Below, piece by piece: positions 36,377 through 45,737 of a DNA stretch of 64,000 bases (positions within the stretch are counted from its first letter, which is position 1; each line of letters begins with the position of its first letter). The position numbers and the translations under genes were made by a program. Under the pieces are notes generated by a model. It saw nothing but the letters and a program-made list of their open reading frames with translations. It did not search any database and was not told the origin of the DNA. Origin of the DNA: Paraburkholderia sprentiae WSM5005 (lineage in GTDB: Bacteria > Pseudomonadota > Gammaproteobacteria > Burkholderiales > Burkholderiaceae); contig NZ_CP017563.2 of assembly GCF_001865575.2 (NCBI RefSeq), forward strand, positions 434,001 through 498,000, in the 5' to 3' direction.

Positions 36377-37048
36377 ATGAAACACTCGAACGATAACGCT
36401 GACAACGTTAGGACCGCAGCCTCGCCGCGCCGGCCGCGTGGTCGCCCGGCCTGCAATGACGCGGGCGGCGCGGATGCATTGCTTCGAAGCGCGCGTGGCG
36501 CGTTCGCGAGAGGCGGCTACGAGGCGACGAGCGTGCGCGAAATTGCCAGAGCGTCGGGTGTCGACCCAGCGCTTGTCGCGCATCATTTCGGTTCGAAGGA
36601 AGCGCTGTGGCTCGCCGTGGTGGATCAGATCGCCGACGAAACAGCGCGAATGATCGCGAAGATCGCAGCGCTACGGGGGATGCCCGATCTGGCGCCGCGA
36701 GCGCGCGTCAAGGGGGCGGTGTCGGTCCTGATAGATCAGGTGTTTTTGACACCGGACGTGGGGATGTTCTTTTCGACTGCTGCGACGGAAACCGGGGAGC
36801 GCCTTGACGTGTTGATCGAGCGGGTGGTGCGGCCGTTTCACGATGTGTTCGTGCCACTGCTCGCTGACGCGATTGACGCAGGCGAGGTCCCTCAACAGGA
36901 TCCCGAAATCATGTTCTCGCTGCTGGCCAACGGCATCAGTAAAACCGTCGCGTATAGCCACGTGCTGAGCCCGTTTTCCTCGCTGCCAAGGCGGCCGAAA
37001 GCATTCAAGCAGGCTGTGCTGGCAAGTGCACTGGCGATGCTAGGCTGA
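36377..37048 (+). CDS. TetR-family transcriptional regulator
   Basis: 223 residues. Residues about 30-80 form the TetR helix-turn-helix: ALLRSARGAFARGGYEATSV, REIARASGVDPALVAHHFGS KEALW-type (HHFGSKEALWLAV). The C-terminal ligand domain resembles TetR_C_11-like (VFLTPDVGMFFSTAATETGE). Divergent from NDH-2, with 135 bases between starts, so it may regulate the NDH-2 gene. The ATG at 36377 has no strong ribosome binding site; basic proline-rich leader (PRRPRGRPA) precedes the DNA-binding domain. Confidence 0.88.
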   Translation: MKHSNDNADNVRTAASPRRPRGRPACNDAGGADALLRSARGAFARGGYEATSVREIARASGVDPALVAHHFGSKEALWLAVVDQIADETARMIAKIAALRGMPDLAPRARVKGAVSVLIDQVFLTPDVGMFFSTAATETGERLDVLIERVVRPFHDVFVPLLADAIDAGEVPQQDPEIMFSLLANGISKTVAYSHVLSPFSSLPRRPKAFKQAVLASALAMLG

Positions 37049-37083
37049 ATCGGGTGGCGATGCATCAAGGAAGCGCGGTTGTG

Positions 37084-37836
37084 ATGACCGGTGAAGCGGT
37101 ACACCGTTTTGGCCAGATCCGCGACATTTCGCGGTATTGTGCGTGAAGACGGCCGTGTGGCAACGCGCAATTACATCGGCATCCTTACCTCGGTGAATTG
37201 CTCGGCGACGGTCGCGCGAGCCATTGCCGACTATTTCCGCCGCGACACGCATCCTGACGCGCTGGCCGCGTTTCCGAACGTCGATGGCGTCGTCGCGCTC
37301 ACCCATGGTTCGGGTTGCGCCATCGACTCCGAAGGCGACGGTCTCGCGATCCTCCAGCGCACCCTTGGCGGCTATGCGTGCCATCCCAACTTCGCGAGCG
37401 TGCTGGTTATCGGCCTGGGCTGTGAAACGAACCAGATTTCTCGGCTGCTCGAAACCCAGCGGCTCAAAGAACACGAACGGTTGCGAACCTTCACGATTCA
37501 GGACACCGGTGGCACGACCCTGACAATTGCAAAGGGTATCGAACAGGTCCGGCAGATGTTGCCCGACGCGAACGACGTTAAGCGGGAAACGGTTTCGGCA
37601 AGTCATCTCACCATCGGCCTTCAATGTGGTGGGTCGGACGGATATTCCGGCATCACGGCCAATCCCGTACTGGGTGCAGCCGTCGATCTGCTCGTGCGGC
37701 ACGGCGGTACTGCGATTCTGTCGGAGACGCCGGAGATTTATGGCGCCGAGCACCTGTTGACCCGCCGCGCAGTAACGCCCGAAGTGGGACAGAAGCTGGT
37801 CGATCGCATCCAGTGGTGGGAAGCATAAGGCACTAC
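37084..37836 (+). pseudogene. UxaA-type dehydratase fragment, duplicated from the 58-kb gene
   Basis: Near-identical at the DNA level to part of the gene at 57842-59413: about 37089-37120 equals 58039-58068 (GGTGAAGCGGTACACCG), then about 125 bases are skipped and 37119-37830 follows 58195-58903 with about a dozen substitutions. The protein reads FRGIVREDGRVATRNYIGIL through LSETPEIYGAEHLLTRRAVT and stops at TAA 37826-37828, so the C-terminal third and the SAF domain are gone. The deletion also shifts frame relative to the SAF reading. An open frame from GTG 37091 exists but would make only the middle domain. Confidence 0.85.
37113..37833 (+). repeat. Duplicated segment, copy 1 (other copy 58190-58906)
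   Basis: Direct repeat of about 715 bases in the same orientation as the second copy 21 kb away. Differences noted by eye are scattered third-position changes such as GAACGG/GACCGG near 37475 and GTAACGCCC/GTAACGCTC near 37772. Confidence 0.85.
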
Positions 37837-38637
37837 GCGGCAGGCGAATGAAAGCTTTCCAATAGACTGTGCTTCCCAAGCTTGATCTTTGCGAACGCAA
37901 TGCCGAACCTATTCATGCCCCGATCTTTCATCGCTGTGTGCGTTTCGCTGTCGGCGCAACACGATTGCGTGATTTACACACTGTTGGCTACTGGGGCGAC
38001 GTGGCGGTTCAGGGATGCCGAAGTTCCGGTCTCGGGTAGAGGATTCGGATCAACTCCCCGGAAGCTGCCCGCGAATCTGTTAGCGCGGGTCTCGGGATCG
38101 GGCAGGGGCCAGCATGGCTGTTCGAAGAGGGACTTAAGCCGGTCGTCTCCAGGTCGTGCTAGCTGACTTTGCCGCCCCTGCCGTTCCGCTGCAAATAGGT
38201 CTACGCAGCAAACCGCCTCGTCCCAAAGAGGGCGATCGCGTTCATGATTTTATCGCCGAAGCGTTCGCGAAAATTCCACAACCCAATACCGGACGCCGGC
38301 CGCTTGTCTAATCCTCCAGTCAAAAACTGCCTCTTGATCTCGGAGGCAGAGCAAGGGCCTGTCTCTCGAAGTTGTTGGCTTTGAACAGGCAAAAGGTGGA
38401 GTGCGTTACCCGGCAGCGGAATTCGCCGAGATTACACCTGCAGCTAACTCAGGAGCGATTCTCGATGCGCGCCCGTCTTCATGACGCCACATTGAACCAC
38501 ATCGAGAGGCCACGGGATTGGTGACCGACCGTCGGCGCCCGCCGTACCGTTCCAGACTTAACGCTGGCGTTTCAGTGGCTGTTGCCGAAGCATGCATTTG
38601 CGGCTTCCGCCGGCGACAGGCCTGCGTGGAAGTGGTC
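37837..38637 (+). other. Long intergenic region after the UxaA fragment
   Basis: 800 bases with scattered short frames on both strands and none resembling a known protein. GC content is moderate. Likely degraded sequence that travelled with, or received, the duplicated fragment. Confidence 0.4.
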
Positions 38638-39093
38638 CTAGAGACGCTTTATGATCGTCGCATCAGGGTGATACGACGGGTGCACAAGATTCGCCGCGAC
38701 AGCTTCGTCGTACCAGGCACACGTCCACACCTCCAGCTCTCGAGCATATTCCAGCGTTAGTCGTTCCGACTCATCAAGCATTTTTTGCCCTCCACTCCAT
38801 TCCTGGACTCGCCAGGCGTTGGATCGCTGCGCAGATCCCGCAATCGTGCTGCACTCCGGGGAAACACTCATCGCCGGTCGTACGGGCTCGGGCGGGAATA
38901 CGCACCACGCACCGTCATTGTGGCGGAAGAAGAAAATTGCAAGCGGACCTGCAGGTCTCGATGTCTCAACGCAGACATAACCTCTCGGACTCGAGCCTGT
39001 CCGACTGAATCGGGTTATGCGAACCGGCATTGCCGGCGTGGGCGCAAACCTTTTCTCGATCAGCGAACGCAAGGACTTCTCCGCGTTTTCCAT
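38638..39093 (-). CDS. Unrecognised 151-aa protein
   Basis: Start at ATG 39093, with GAAGGGA 7 bases upstream; an upstream start at 39144 is not supported. Sequence includes SLRSLIEKRFAPTPAMPVRI, LAIFFFRHNDGAWCVFPPEP and a C-terminal LEYARELEVWTCAWYDEAVA with a final HPDATIIKRL. Soluble, no signal peptide. It reads like a real, conserved hypothetical protein (even codon use, aromatic-rich strands) but no family is named. Confidence 0.6.
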   Translation of the reverse strand: MENAEKSLRSLIEKRFAPTPAMPVRITRFSRTGSSPRGYVCVETSRPAGPLAIFFFRHNDGAWCVFPPEPVRPAMSVSPECSTIAGSAQRSNAWRVQEWSGGQKMLDESERLTLEYARELEVWTCAWYDEAVAANLVHPSYHPDATIIKRL

Positions 39094-39281
39094 CGGCCAT
39101 CCCTTCGAATTCGTTCCGGTTGACGCAGCCGCGGCCTGTTGCAATCGCCACTACACGGCTTGTACCGCCTGAGTTCGATCACTTTGCACGTTTCGCCGGG
39201 GGGTATCGCGACAACCTGCGGATGGTCACCATGACGTATACCTTGACGTGCGGCAGGCCCATACATCATGTCTAGTGCCGT

Positions 39282-40181
39282 TCACCTTAACGTCAGGCTT
39301 TCTGCGGCAAGCAGGTTCGTCGGATCGCCGAAACCGTAAAGTCTCGCGGGATTATCTACGAGGATCTGACGGCGGGTGGACGCGCATCCAGTCCATCGGT
39401 TCAGACCGGCAATAATGTTTGATGGCTGCGGACCGGGCCTCATTGACGTATGTGGCCAATCGCTGCCCCAGACCAGGCGATCCGGAGCAACACTGATCCA
39501 GTGTTGGGCCATCACGTCCATATCCGAAAACGTGCCGGCCTCTCCGATCAGTGAGTCGAGATAAGGTGCCGACAGCTTGAGCCACGCGCGACCAGTCGTG
39601 AGCCATCGTTCGACAAGTCCTCTGGCTGGGTGCGCTAGTCCAGCCCGTATTGGCAGCCGGGCCAGATGATCGAACACGAACTCGGTAGGAATGCGATCCA
39701 GCAAATTGCTGTACTCGACGATCTGGGCGGCAGTCCAGTGCAGCTGTAAATGCCAGCCGAGCTCATGCACCCGGTGGCTCAACGTCTCGACCATTTCAAA
39801 ACTGGTGGGCGCATCGTCGGATGTGTAGAGCGTGAACCGGATGCCGCGAATGCCGCCAGCGTTAAGCGCATCAAGTTCGCCATCGGTGATGTCTGGCCGG
39901 ATGGTCGCGATGCCGCGTGCCCGGTCGATGCCTAGCTGGCGGATAGCATCCAGAGTAACGGTGTTGTCTACATCGTAATTTCGCGGGGTGACAATCACGG
40001 TGCGGGTCGTGCCGAAGCTCGGCTGAACCTGCCGATAGTCGTCAACGGTTGTCGGCACCGCCGACATATCATCAGCAGCAAGCGTTTGCCTGAACCTGGC
40101 GTCGAAGATATGGATGTGTGCATCGCATGCGTCGGCGGGTACGTGGTGCTGCACCTCGGTTGAAGCGGCCTGTCTTTTCAT
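39282..40181 (-). CDS. Amidohydrolase-2 family hydrolase (lactonase-like)
   Basis: 299 residues. Metal-binding DAHIHIFDARFR at residue about 20 (HxH), His in HWTAAQIV region, FVFDHLARLP at about 170 and WGSDWPHTSM near 240 (catalytic Asp). This is the layout of TIM-barrel lactonases such as 2-pyrone-4,6-dicarboxylate lactonase and galactarolactone isomerase. Last gene of a leftward operon; its ATG overlaps the stop of the aldolase gene by 4 bases (40178-40181), so the two are translationally coupled. Cytoplasmic; the true substrate is unknown, perhaps a lactone or cyclic derivative of the imported compound. Confidence 0.88.
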   Translation of the reverse strand: MKRQAASTEVQHHVPADACDAHIHIFDARFRQTLAADDMSAVPTTVDDYRQVQPSFGTTRTVIVTPRNYDVDNTVTLDAIRQLGIDRARGIATIRPDITDGELDALNAGGIRGIRFTLYTSDDAPTSFEMVETLSHRVHELGWHLQLHWTAAQIVEYSNLLDRIPTEFVFDHLARLPIRAGLAHPARGLVERWLTTGRAWLKLSAPYLDSLIGEAGTFSDMDVMAQHWISVAPDRLVWGSDWPHTSMRPGPQPSNIIAGLNRWTGCASTRRQILVDNPARLYGFGDPTNLLAAESLTLR

Positions 40182-41263
40182 GCCTGCCCCTGCTTTTCTA
40201 ACACTTGTGCGAACGCGTCGACGGTGTGACTGATATCGGCATCGTCAATATGGCGATGGGTCACGCACCGGATAGTTTTTTCGCCCCACGGACGAGTCAG
40301 TACGCCCAATTCGGCTAGCGCTTTGACCCATTGATGACTGGACATTCCTGTTCCCCCGACGTGCACCTGCACGATATTGGTTTGAGGTTCACCGGCGGCA
40401 AAGGGCAAGGGCGCGCCTAGCGCGTTCAGACGCGTGCTAAGCACGCGCGCCTTGGCGTGGTCGTCCGCAAGTCGCTTGCTCATGGTCCGCAGGGCTTCAA
40501 GGCCGGCGGCGGCCATGATGCCTGCCTGGCGCTGCGTGCCGCCAAGCATCTTGCGATATGCCCGCGCTCGCGCAATTGCGGCATCGCTCGCCGCGAGCAC
40601 CGCGCCAACAGGTGCGCTCAGGCCTTTGGAGAGACACAGCGAAACGGATTCCGCATGTTGCGCAAGCGTCGCCGCGGGCAGGTTGAGTGCGGCCGCCGCA
40701 TTCATCAGGCGCGCGCCGTCTATGTGCACGGATACGCCGGCCCCCCGCGCAATCTGATGCGCACCCTGCATATGTGCGAGTGGCAATACAGCGCCGCCGG
40801 CATTGTTGTGTGACGTCTCCATCGCGATGAGGCCAACTCGGATCCTGTGGGAACCGGGCCTGACGGCCGCCTCGAGCCGGTCCAGATCCATCGCGCCGGC
40901 CTTGCCTTCGATTGGCGTGTAAGCAAGGCCAGCAAGCAACGAGCCGCCGCGCTCGGTGGTGAACATATGGGCGCTCGATTCGAGCAGTACCTGTTCGTGC
41001 CGTTGCGTATGAGCAAGCACTGCGAGCAGGTTCGCCATTGTGCAGGTGGGCACATAGAGCCCGGCGTCCTTGCCTAGCATCGCCGCAACGGCGGTTTCAA
41101 GCGCATGGACGGTCGGATCGCCATCGAGACCATCATCGCCGACTGGCGCCTCACGCATGCACGCATACATGGCCTCGGTCGGGCGGGTGACGGTATCGCT
41201 GCGCAGATCTGCCAGCCGCGCGTGATGTGCGTGGCGGGAATCAAAAATGGGAAAGTCCTGCAT
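40178..41263 (-). CDS. Threonine-aldolase-like PLP enzyme (beta-eliminating lyase family)
   Basis: 361 residues. Fold type I PLP enzyme of the low-specificity L-threonine aldolase group: ADLRSDTVTRPTEAMYACMR at the N-terminus, EAPVGDDGLDGDPTVHALE, VHIDGARLMNAAAALNLPAA and the PLP lysine in SLCLSKGLSAPVGAVLAASD. The family cleaves beta-hydroxy amino acids to glycine and an aldehyde. It lies 17 bases after the ABC ATPase gene and overlaps the amidohydrolase gene, so it processes what the importer brings in (inference). Substrate could also be a phenylserine-like or beta-hydroxyaspartate-like compound. Confidence 0.9.
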   Translation of the reverse strand: MQDFPIFDSRHAHHARLADLRSDTVTRPTEAMYACMREAPVGDDGLDGDPTVHALETAVAAMLGKDAGLYVPTCTMANLLAVLAHTQRHEQVLLESSAHMFTTERGGSLLAGLAYTPIEGKAGAMDLDRLEAAVRPGSHRIRVGLIAMETSHNNAGGAVLPLAHMQGAHQIARGAGVSVHIDGARLMNAAAALNLPAATLAQHAESVSLCLSKGLSAPVGAVLAASDAAIARARAYRKMLGGTQRQAGIMAAAGLEALRTMSKRLADDHAKARVLSTRLNALGAPLPFAAGEPQTNIVQVHVGGTGMSSHQWVKALAELGVLTRPWGEKTIRCVTHRHIDDADISHTVDAFAQVLEKQGQA

Positions 41264-41280
41264 ATCGGCTCTTTGAAAGG

Positions 41281-42015
41281 CTAGTGATGGAGGATCTTCG
41301 ACAGGAAATGACGCGAGCGCTCGCTGCGTCCCGCGGTGCCGCCAAAGAAGTCGTCCTTGCTGCAGTCTTCGACGATGCGGCCGCCGTCCATGAAAACGAC
41401 GCGATCGGCGACGCGTTGCGCAAATCCCATCTCATGAGTGACGACCATCATCGTCATGCCATCGCGGGCAAGATCCGTCATCACGTCGAGCACTTCGTTC
41501 ACCATTTCCGGATCGAGTGCCGACGTCGGCTCGTCGAACAGCATGACGGCTGGATCCATCGCCAGCGCCCGGGCGATGGCCACGCGCTGTTGTTGACCAC
41601 CTGAGAGTGCTGCGGGATATTTGTCCCGATGCGCCGCGAGACCGACCCGTTCAAGAAGCTGCATGGCCCGTTTCTGGGCCGCGCCGCGATCGCGTTTGAG
41701 TACGCGCGTCTGGGCGAGGCACAGGTTCTCGAGGACGCTTAGATGCGGAAACAGTTCGAAGCCCTGGAAGACCATGCCTGCGCGTGAGCGGATCTTGCCA
41801 AGATCGACGCGAGGTCCGGTGACGCCGATCCCGTCGATATGGATTTCGCCTCGCTGGACAGTTTCGAGACCGTCGACGGTCTTGATAAGCGTAGATTTGC
41901 CCGAGCCGGACGGACCGCACACCACGACCACTTCGCCTGCGGCCACCTGCGTGCTGCAGTCGGTCAGCACCCGGAAGGCGCCATACCACTTACTGATATT
42001 TTCAATCTGGATCAT
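41281..42015 (-). CDS. Polar amino-acid ABC transporter ATPase (GltL/GlnQ type)
   Basis: 244 residues. Walker [20 protein letters not shown]-loop [17 protein letters not shown], signature [20 protein letters not shown], Walker [21 protein letters not shown] and switch His in [10 protein letters not shown]. Energises uptake of a polar amino acid or opine-like compound. Starts 18 bases after the second permease gene; fourth gene of the operon. The C-terminus ([19 protein letters not shown]) is the usual amino-acid ATPase ending. Confidence 0.95.
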   Translation of the reverse strand: MIQIENISKWYGAFRVLTDCSTQVAAGEVVVVCGPSGSGKSTLIKTVDGLETVQRGEIHIDGIGVTGPRVDLGKIRSRAGMVFQGFELFPHLSVLENLCLAQTRVLKRDRGAAQKRAMQLLERVGLAAHRDKYPAALSGGQQQRVAIARALAMDPAVMLFDEPTSALDPEMVNEVLDVMTDLARDGMTMMVVTHEMGFAQRVADRVVFMDGGRIVEDCSKDDFFGGTAGRSERSRHFLSKILHH

Positions 42016-42033
42016 AGAGATTGGTCAGCCGGA

Positions 42034-42720
42034 TCAGTGCGCGTGCCGCGCGGTTTCGAAACGTTTGATGAAACGCGATGCGCCAAAGCAGATAACGAAA
42101 TAGACGAGCGCGGCCAACACGTACATCTGCACCGTGCTGCCATCGCGAGCCGCGATTTCGGAAGCTGCGCCGAAGAAATCGGTCATCGAAAGCACATACA
42201 CGAGGGACGTGTCCTGGAACAGCGTAATCACACGCGTCAATAATGCAGGTGTCATGTTGCGCACGGCCTGAGGCAGCACGACCGTGATCATCGTCTGACG
42301 ATAACTGAGCCCAAGCGCGAGACCTGCCTGCACCTGTCCTCTTGCGATGGACGCAATGCCGGCGCGCATGATTTCGCAGAAGTAAGCGGACTCAAAGAGC
42401 GTGAACGTGATGACAGCGGAGCGATACGCGCCGACGTCGACCGGAGTGGGCGAATGTACGATCCATGCACCGACGTACGGCGCGAGGAAAAAGAACCAGA
42501 AAATCACCAGCAGCAGCGGCACGGAGCGCATGCCGTTGACATAGAGCGTTGCTGGCGTAGAGAGCAGCCTGGATGGCGACATCCGGCACAGCGCGAGCAG
42601 CGTACCGAGCATCAGGCCGAACGCGGCAGCGAGTGCGGTGAGCGTCAGCGAAAAAGTCAGGCCGACTTTCAGCAGATACGGCAACGAGGCGGCAATTTCT
42701 TTCAGTCCGAGGAAGGTCAT
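42034..42720 (-). CDS. Amino-acid ABC transporter permease (GltK type)
   Basis: 228 residues, about five membrane segments. HisM-type permease motif EAA is visible as GQVQAGLALGLSYRQTMITV VLPQA. The N-terminal LLKVGLTFSLTLTALAAAFG and NGMRSVPLLLVIFWFFFLAP regions are characteristic. Forms the heteromeric membrane channel with the permease encoded upstream, 10 bases away. Confidence 0.93.
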   Translation of the reverse strand: MTFLGLKEIAASLPYLLKVGLTFSLTLTALAAAFGLMLGTLLALCRMSPSRLLSTPATLYVNGMRSVPLLLVIFWFFFLAPYVGAWIVHSPTPVDVGAYRSAVITFTLFESAYFCEIMRAGIASIARGQVQAGLALGLSYRQTMITVVLPQAVRNMTPALLTRVITLFQDTSLVYVLSMTDFFGAASEIAARDGSTVQMYVLAALVYFVICFGASRFIKRFETARHAH

Positions 42721-42730
42721 GATGTCTGTC

Positions 42731-43507
42731 CTAAGATTGCTCGACTTGGGACAGCGGCGACGCGGACGATACCTTGCGCGAGCCGGCCGACGGCGCCGCT
42801 AACCTACGCTCGACAAGCATCAGCCCATAGACGACCACGCTGTTGATCGCGAAGTAGATCAGCGTCGCGGCGCTGAACGCTTCGAAGGTGTGAAAACTGA
42901 ATTCCTGCATCGACCGCGCCGCTCCCGTCAGTTCGAGCAGGCCGATCGTCATCGCGACCGAAGAGTATTTGATCGTCGCCATCAACTCGGACGTGAGCGG
43001 CGGCACCACGACCCGAAACGCCTGCGGCAGGATCACGAAGCGGTACGCCTGGAATCCGGACAGACCAAGCGCGAGCGCGGCCTGCCGCTGGCCCGCGCGC
43101 AGCGACCGGATGCCGGAGCGCAAGGTTTCCGCGATGCGCGCCGTGCCGTAGAAGCCGAGACAAAGCAGCGCGGGGAAAAACTGGCCGCACGGCTGCTGGA
43201 TCTGTTTGATGGCGGTGCCGAGTGACCTGGGAAGCAATTCCGGCAGCACGAAATACCAGAGAAACATTTGCACCAGCAGCGGCACGTTGCGGAACAACTC
43301 CACGTACGTCGCAGCAATAGTTCGCGCGATCTTCGAATCGACCGTACGCATCACGCCAATGATCGAGCCGAGCAGCAGCGCGATAGCATAGGCGCTCACC
43401 GCGAGTGCAACGGTCCAGCATGCTCCGATCTGCATCGTCTGCAGGTAGGTATGGACACCGTCGGGCGAGAGGTCGTTGAAACTGGCCCAGTTCCACTGAT
43501 AGTTCAT
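42731..43507 (-). CDS. Amino-acid ABC transporter permease (GltJ type)
   Basis: 258 residues. Longer of the two permeases, with SAYAIALLLGSIIGVMRTVD, ELFRNVPLLVQMFLWYFVLP, the extra periplasmic loop RSLGTAIKQIQQPCGQFFPA and the EAA motif RAGQRQAALALGLSGFQAYR FVILPQAF. Separated by 36 bases from the binding-protein gene upstream. Ends in a charged cytoplasmic tail. Confidence 0.93.
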   Translation of the reverse strand: MNYQWNWASFNDLSPDGVHTYLQTMQIGACWTVALAVSAYAIALLLGSIIGVMRTVDSKIARTIAATYVELFRNVPLLVQMFLWYFVLPELLPRSLGTAIKQIQQPCGQFFPALLCLGFYGTARIAETLRSGIRSLRAGQRQAALALGLSGFQAYRFVILPQAFRVVVPPLTSELMATIKYSSVAMTIGLLELTGAARSMQEFSFHTFEAFSAATLIYFAINSVVVYGLMLVERRLAAPSAGSRKVSSASPLSQVEQS

Positions 43508-43543
43508 GGCTGCGCGGACTTGAAGTAGGGTTGCTTAAGTGGC

Positions 43544-44473
43544 TTATTGATAGGCCGCGGGATCGCCGGAATCGGACGGATGTTCGAAGGCATGTTTAAG
43601 CTCGGCGCTCATCGGATACTTCAGATTGATGCCATTCGGCGGCACCGGCGCGTTGAACCATTTGTCGTACATCGCGTAAATCTGTTTTGACTTCATGAGC
43701 TCGAGTACCGCGCCGTCCACGGCCTGCTTGAAACGGGGATCGTCCTTGGGTTCGACGATGCCGTACGGCGCGAGCAGCATTGCCTTCGTGCCAATCACAT
43801 AGTCCTGTGGCTGGTCTGACGTTGCGACCAGACCGTAGGCGAGCCCGTCGTCCGTCGAGACGGCCATCGCGCGGCCGGTCTTCACCGCGATGAAAGACGC
43901 CGCGGTGTCGTTGACCGGGAGCACCGAAATGTTCAGATGTTGCTGCGTGCTGATCTGCTGGATGACCTGCAGGTCCAGGCCCCCCGCAAGGCTCGTCACA
44001 GTCTTGCCCCTGAACGCGGCGGGCGTGTTCACATCGAGCCCACTGTCCTTGCGGGCCATCAGCACGACCTTCGCGACGTACGTAGTCGGTGCGAACGAGA
44101 CGAGCTTGTGGCGCTCGACCGTGTTGGTGGTGTTGCCGCATTCCAGATCGATTGTGCCGTTCGCCAGTAGAGGCAGACGCGTGGCCGACGTCACGGGCAG
44201 ATAGCGGATTTTCAGATCGGCAAGGCCAAGCGTGCTCTTGAGACTGGCAGCGATGCGCTGGCATATTTCGACCGAGTAGCCGACCGGTTGATGGGCGTTG
44301 TCCAGATAGGCGAACGGCAGCGAGGTGGTCGGATAGCCGACGGTAATCGTGCCGGTTTCCTTGATGCGATCGAGCCGGCTGGAGCTATCCGCATAAGCTG
44401 TGCTCGTCAGGCCAAGTCCTGCGTAGAACCCGGCGAGCGTCATCGCAGCGGTCAGGATAGAGGAAAGTTTCAT
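43544..44473 (-). CDS. Periplasmic amino-acid binding protein (GltI/FliY type)
   Basis: 309 residues from ATG 44473 (AAGGA upstream); the reading from 44536 has no signal. Signal peptide MKLSSILTAAMTLAGFYAGL to STAYA. SBP_bac_3 fold: RIKETGTITVGYPTTSLPFA, VGYSVEICQRIAASLKSTLG, TNTVERHKLVSFAPTTYVAK (signature IDLECGNTTNT-like). Captures the ligand in the periplasm for the GltJKL-like transporter. First gene of a six-gene operon; divergent LysR gene 155 bases upstream likely controls it. Confidence 0.93.
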   Translation of the reverse strand: MKLSSILTAAMTLAGFYAGLGLTSTAYADSSSRLDRIKETGTITVGYPTTSLPFAYLDNAHQPVGYSVEICQRIAASLKSTLGLADLKIRYLPVTSATRLPLLANGTIDLECGNTTNTVERHKLVSFAPTTYVAKVVLMARKDSGLDVNTPAAFRGKTVTSLAGGLDLQVIQQISTQQHLNISVLPVNDTAASFIAVKTGRAMAVSTDDGLAYGLVATSDQPQDYVIGTKAMLLAPYGIVEPKDDPRFKQAVDGAVLELMKSKQIYAMYDKWFNAPVPPNGINLKYPMSAELKHAFEHPSDSGDPAAYQ

Positions 44474-44628
44474 GTCCTTAGTTTCCCTTAGTGATCGATA
44501 TTGACCGCGATTCCGGACCGCTGCAGTGCGATTCAAAACAACGGAACCTGCTGAACTACGAACTAAATATCGGTCACCATTATGCTAAAGTCCAATGCGT
44601 CTCTCGCATTGAACGATACAGAAACGAT

Positions 44629-45558
44629 ATGCAGAAGCTAAAGTTAGGATTTCGCCACATCGAGGCTTTCCGTGCGGTCATGTCGTCAAACTCGATGACG
44701 AACGCCGCTCGCGTCATGCATACATCGCAGCCGCAGGTGAGCCGCCTGATATCGCAGCTCGAGAGCATTACGGCGTTCCCGCTTTTCGAACGTAACGGTA
44801 GCCGGCTCAATCCCACCCAGGACGGATTGCGTTTTCATCGCGAAGTGGAACGGACCTTCGCCGGGCTGGCGGAACTTGAATCGGTGGCTGCCAACATCCG
44901 TTCGTTCAGCGCAGCGCGGCTGAGCATCGCCGCGATGCCGCGGCTGGCGGGCGATCTGCTCGTTAAGGTTGTCGCTGAATTTCACGCTGCGCACCCGGAT
45001 GTTCTGGTGTCAATTCACTCTGGCAACGCGGTGAATGTGGAAGAGTGGGTCCGCTCCGGCTTCTGCGATACGGGACTGGCTCTGCTCACCGGGGATGCGC
45101 CTCACATCCGCCGCGAGACGATCGCGACTCTCCGGTGCGTCGCGGTGCTGCCGAAAGACCACCCACTTTGCCGCCTGCGCAGGCTGAAACCCGCGCACTT
45201 CGCAAATCAGCGGTTCATCGCACCCACCGGAGAAAGCGCGCTCAGATCCACGATTGACGATGTATTCGCGGCCGGGCATGTGTCTCGTCAGATCGTCGCG
45301 GAGGCAAGTCTTGGTTCGTCGGTGTGCGCGTTGGTGCGCACAGGCATGGGCATCAGTCTGGTCAACCCGCTAGCAGCTCGCGATGAGTTTGTTAATGGAG
45401 GGATCGAGGTGCGGCCCTTCGCGGTGAATATACCGAGCGAGGTTGCGCTGCTGTTCCCGCCCTACCAGGCTCAGACCCGCCTGGTAAGTGCATTTGCACA
45501 GATAGCGCGTCCGGTTATCCGCGAAGAGATGGAAGTGCTGAATAAAATGTACACGTAG
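44629..45558 (+). CDS. LysR-family regulator (OccR/NocR-like)
   Basis: 309 residues from ATG 44629 (MQKLKLGFRHIEAFRAVMSS); the upstream extension to 44491 is not family-like. Helix-turn-helix NSMTNAARVMHTSQPQVSRL with ISQLESITAFPLFERNGSRL, effector domain from about 90. The MTNAARVMHTSQPQVSRLI style is close to opine-catabolism regulators OccR/NocR, which control adjacent opine ABC importers. Divergent from the GltIJKL-like operon, its probable target, with a 155-base promoter region between. Confidence 0.9.
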   Translation: MQKLKLGFRHIEAFRAVMSSNSMTNAARVMHTSQPQVSRLISQLESITAFPLFERNGSRLNPTQDGLRFHREVERTFAGLAELESVAANIRSFSAARLSIAAMPRLAGDLLVKVVAEFHAAHPDVLVSIHSGNAVNVEEWVRSGFCDTGLALLTGDAPHIRRETIATLRCVAVLPKDHPLCRLRRLKPAHFANQRFIAPTGESALRSTIDDVFAAGHVSRQIVAEASLGSSVCALVRTGMGISLVNPLAARDEFVNGGIEVRPFAVNIPSEVALLFPPYQAQTRLVSAFAQIARPVIREEMEVLNKMYT

Positions 45559-45737
45559 CCGGCGATGGATAGCCTGAAGCGCCGACGCCGTTGCGGAAGG
45601 AAAGAATGCCGGGCAGGGCTGCTGCGTTGTCCGAAAGAACCACTGCCGCGACGAGGCAGCAGGCGTGTCAAAGCGCTGCGCGATCGAAGCGGCCGCCATT
45701 GGACATTGACCGCTTCGAGATCGACGCCTTCGTTAGT

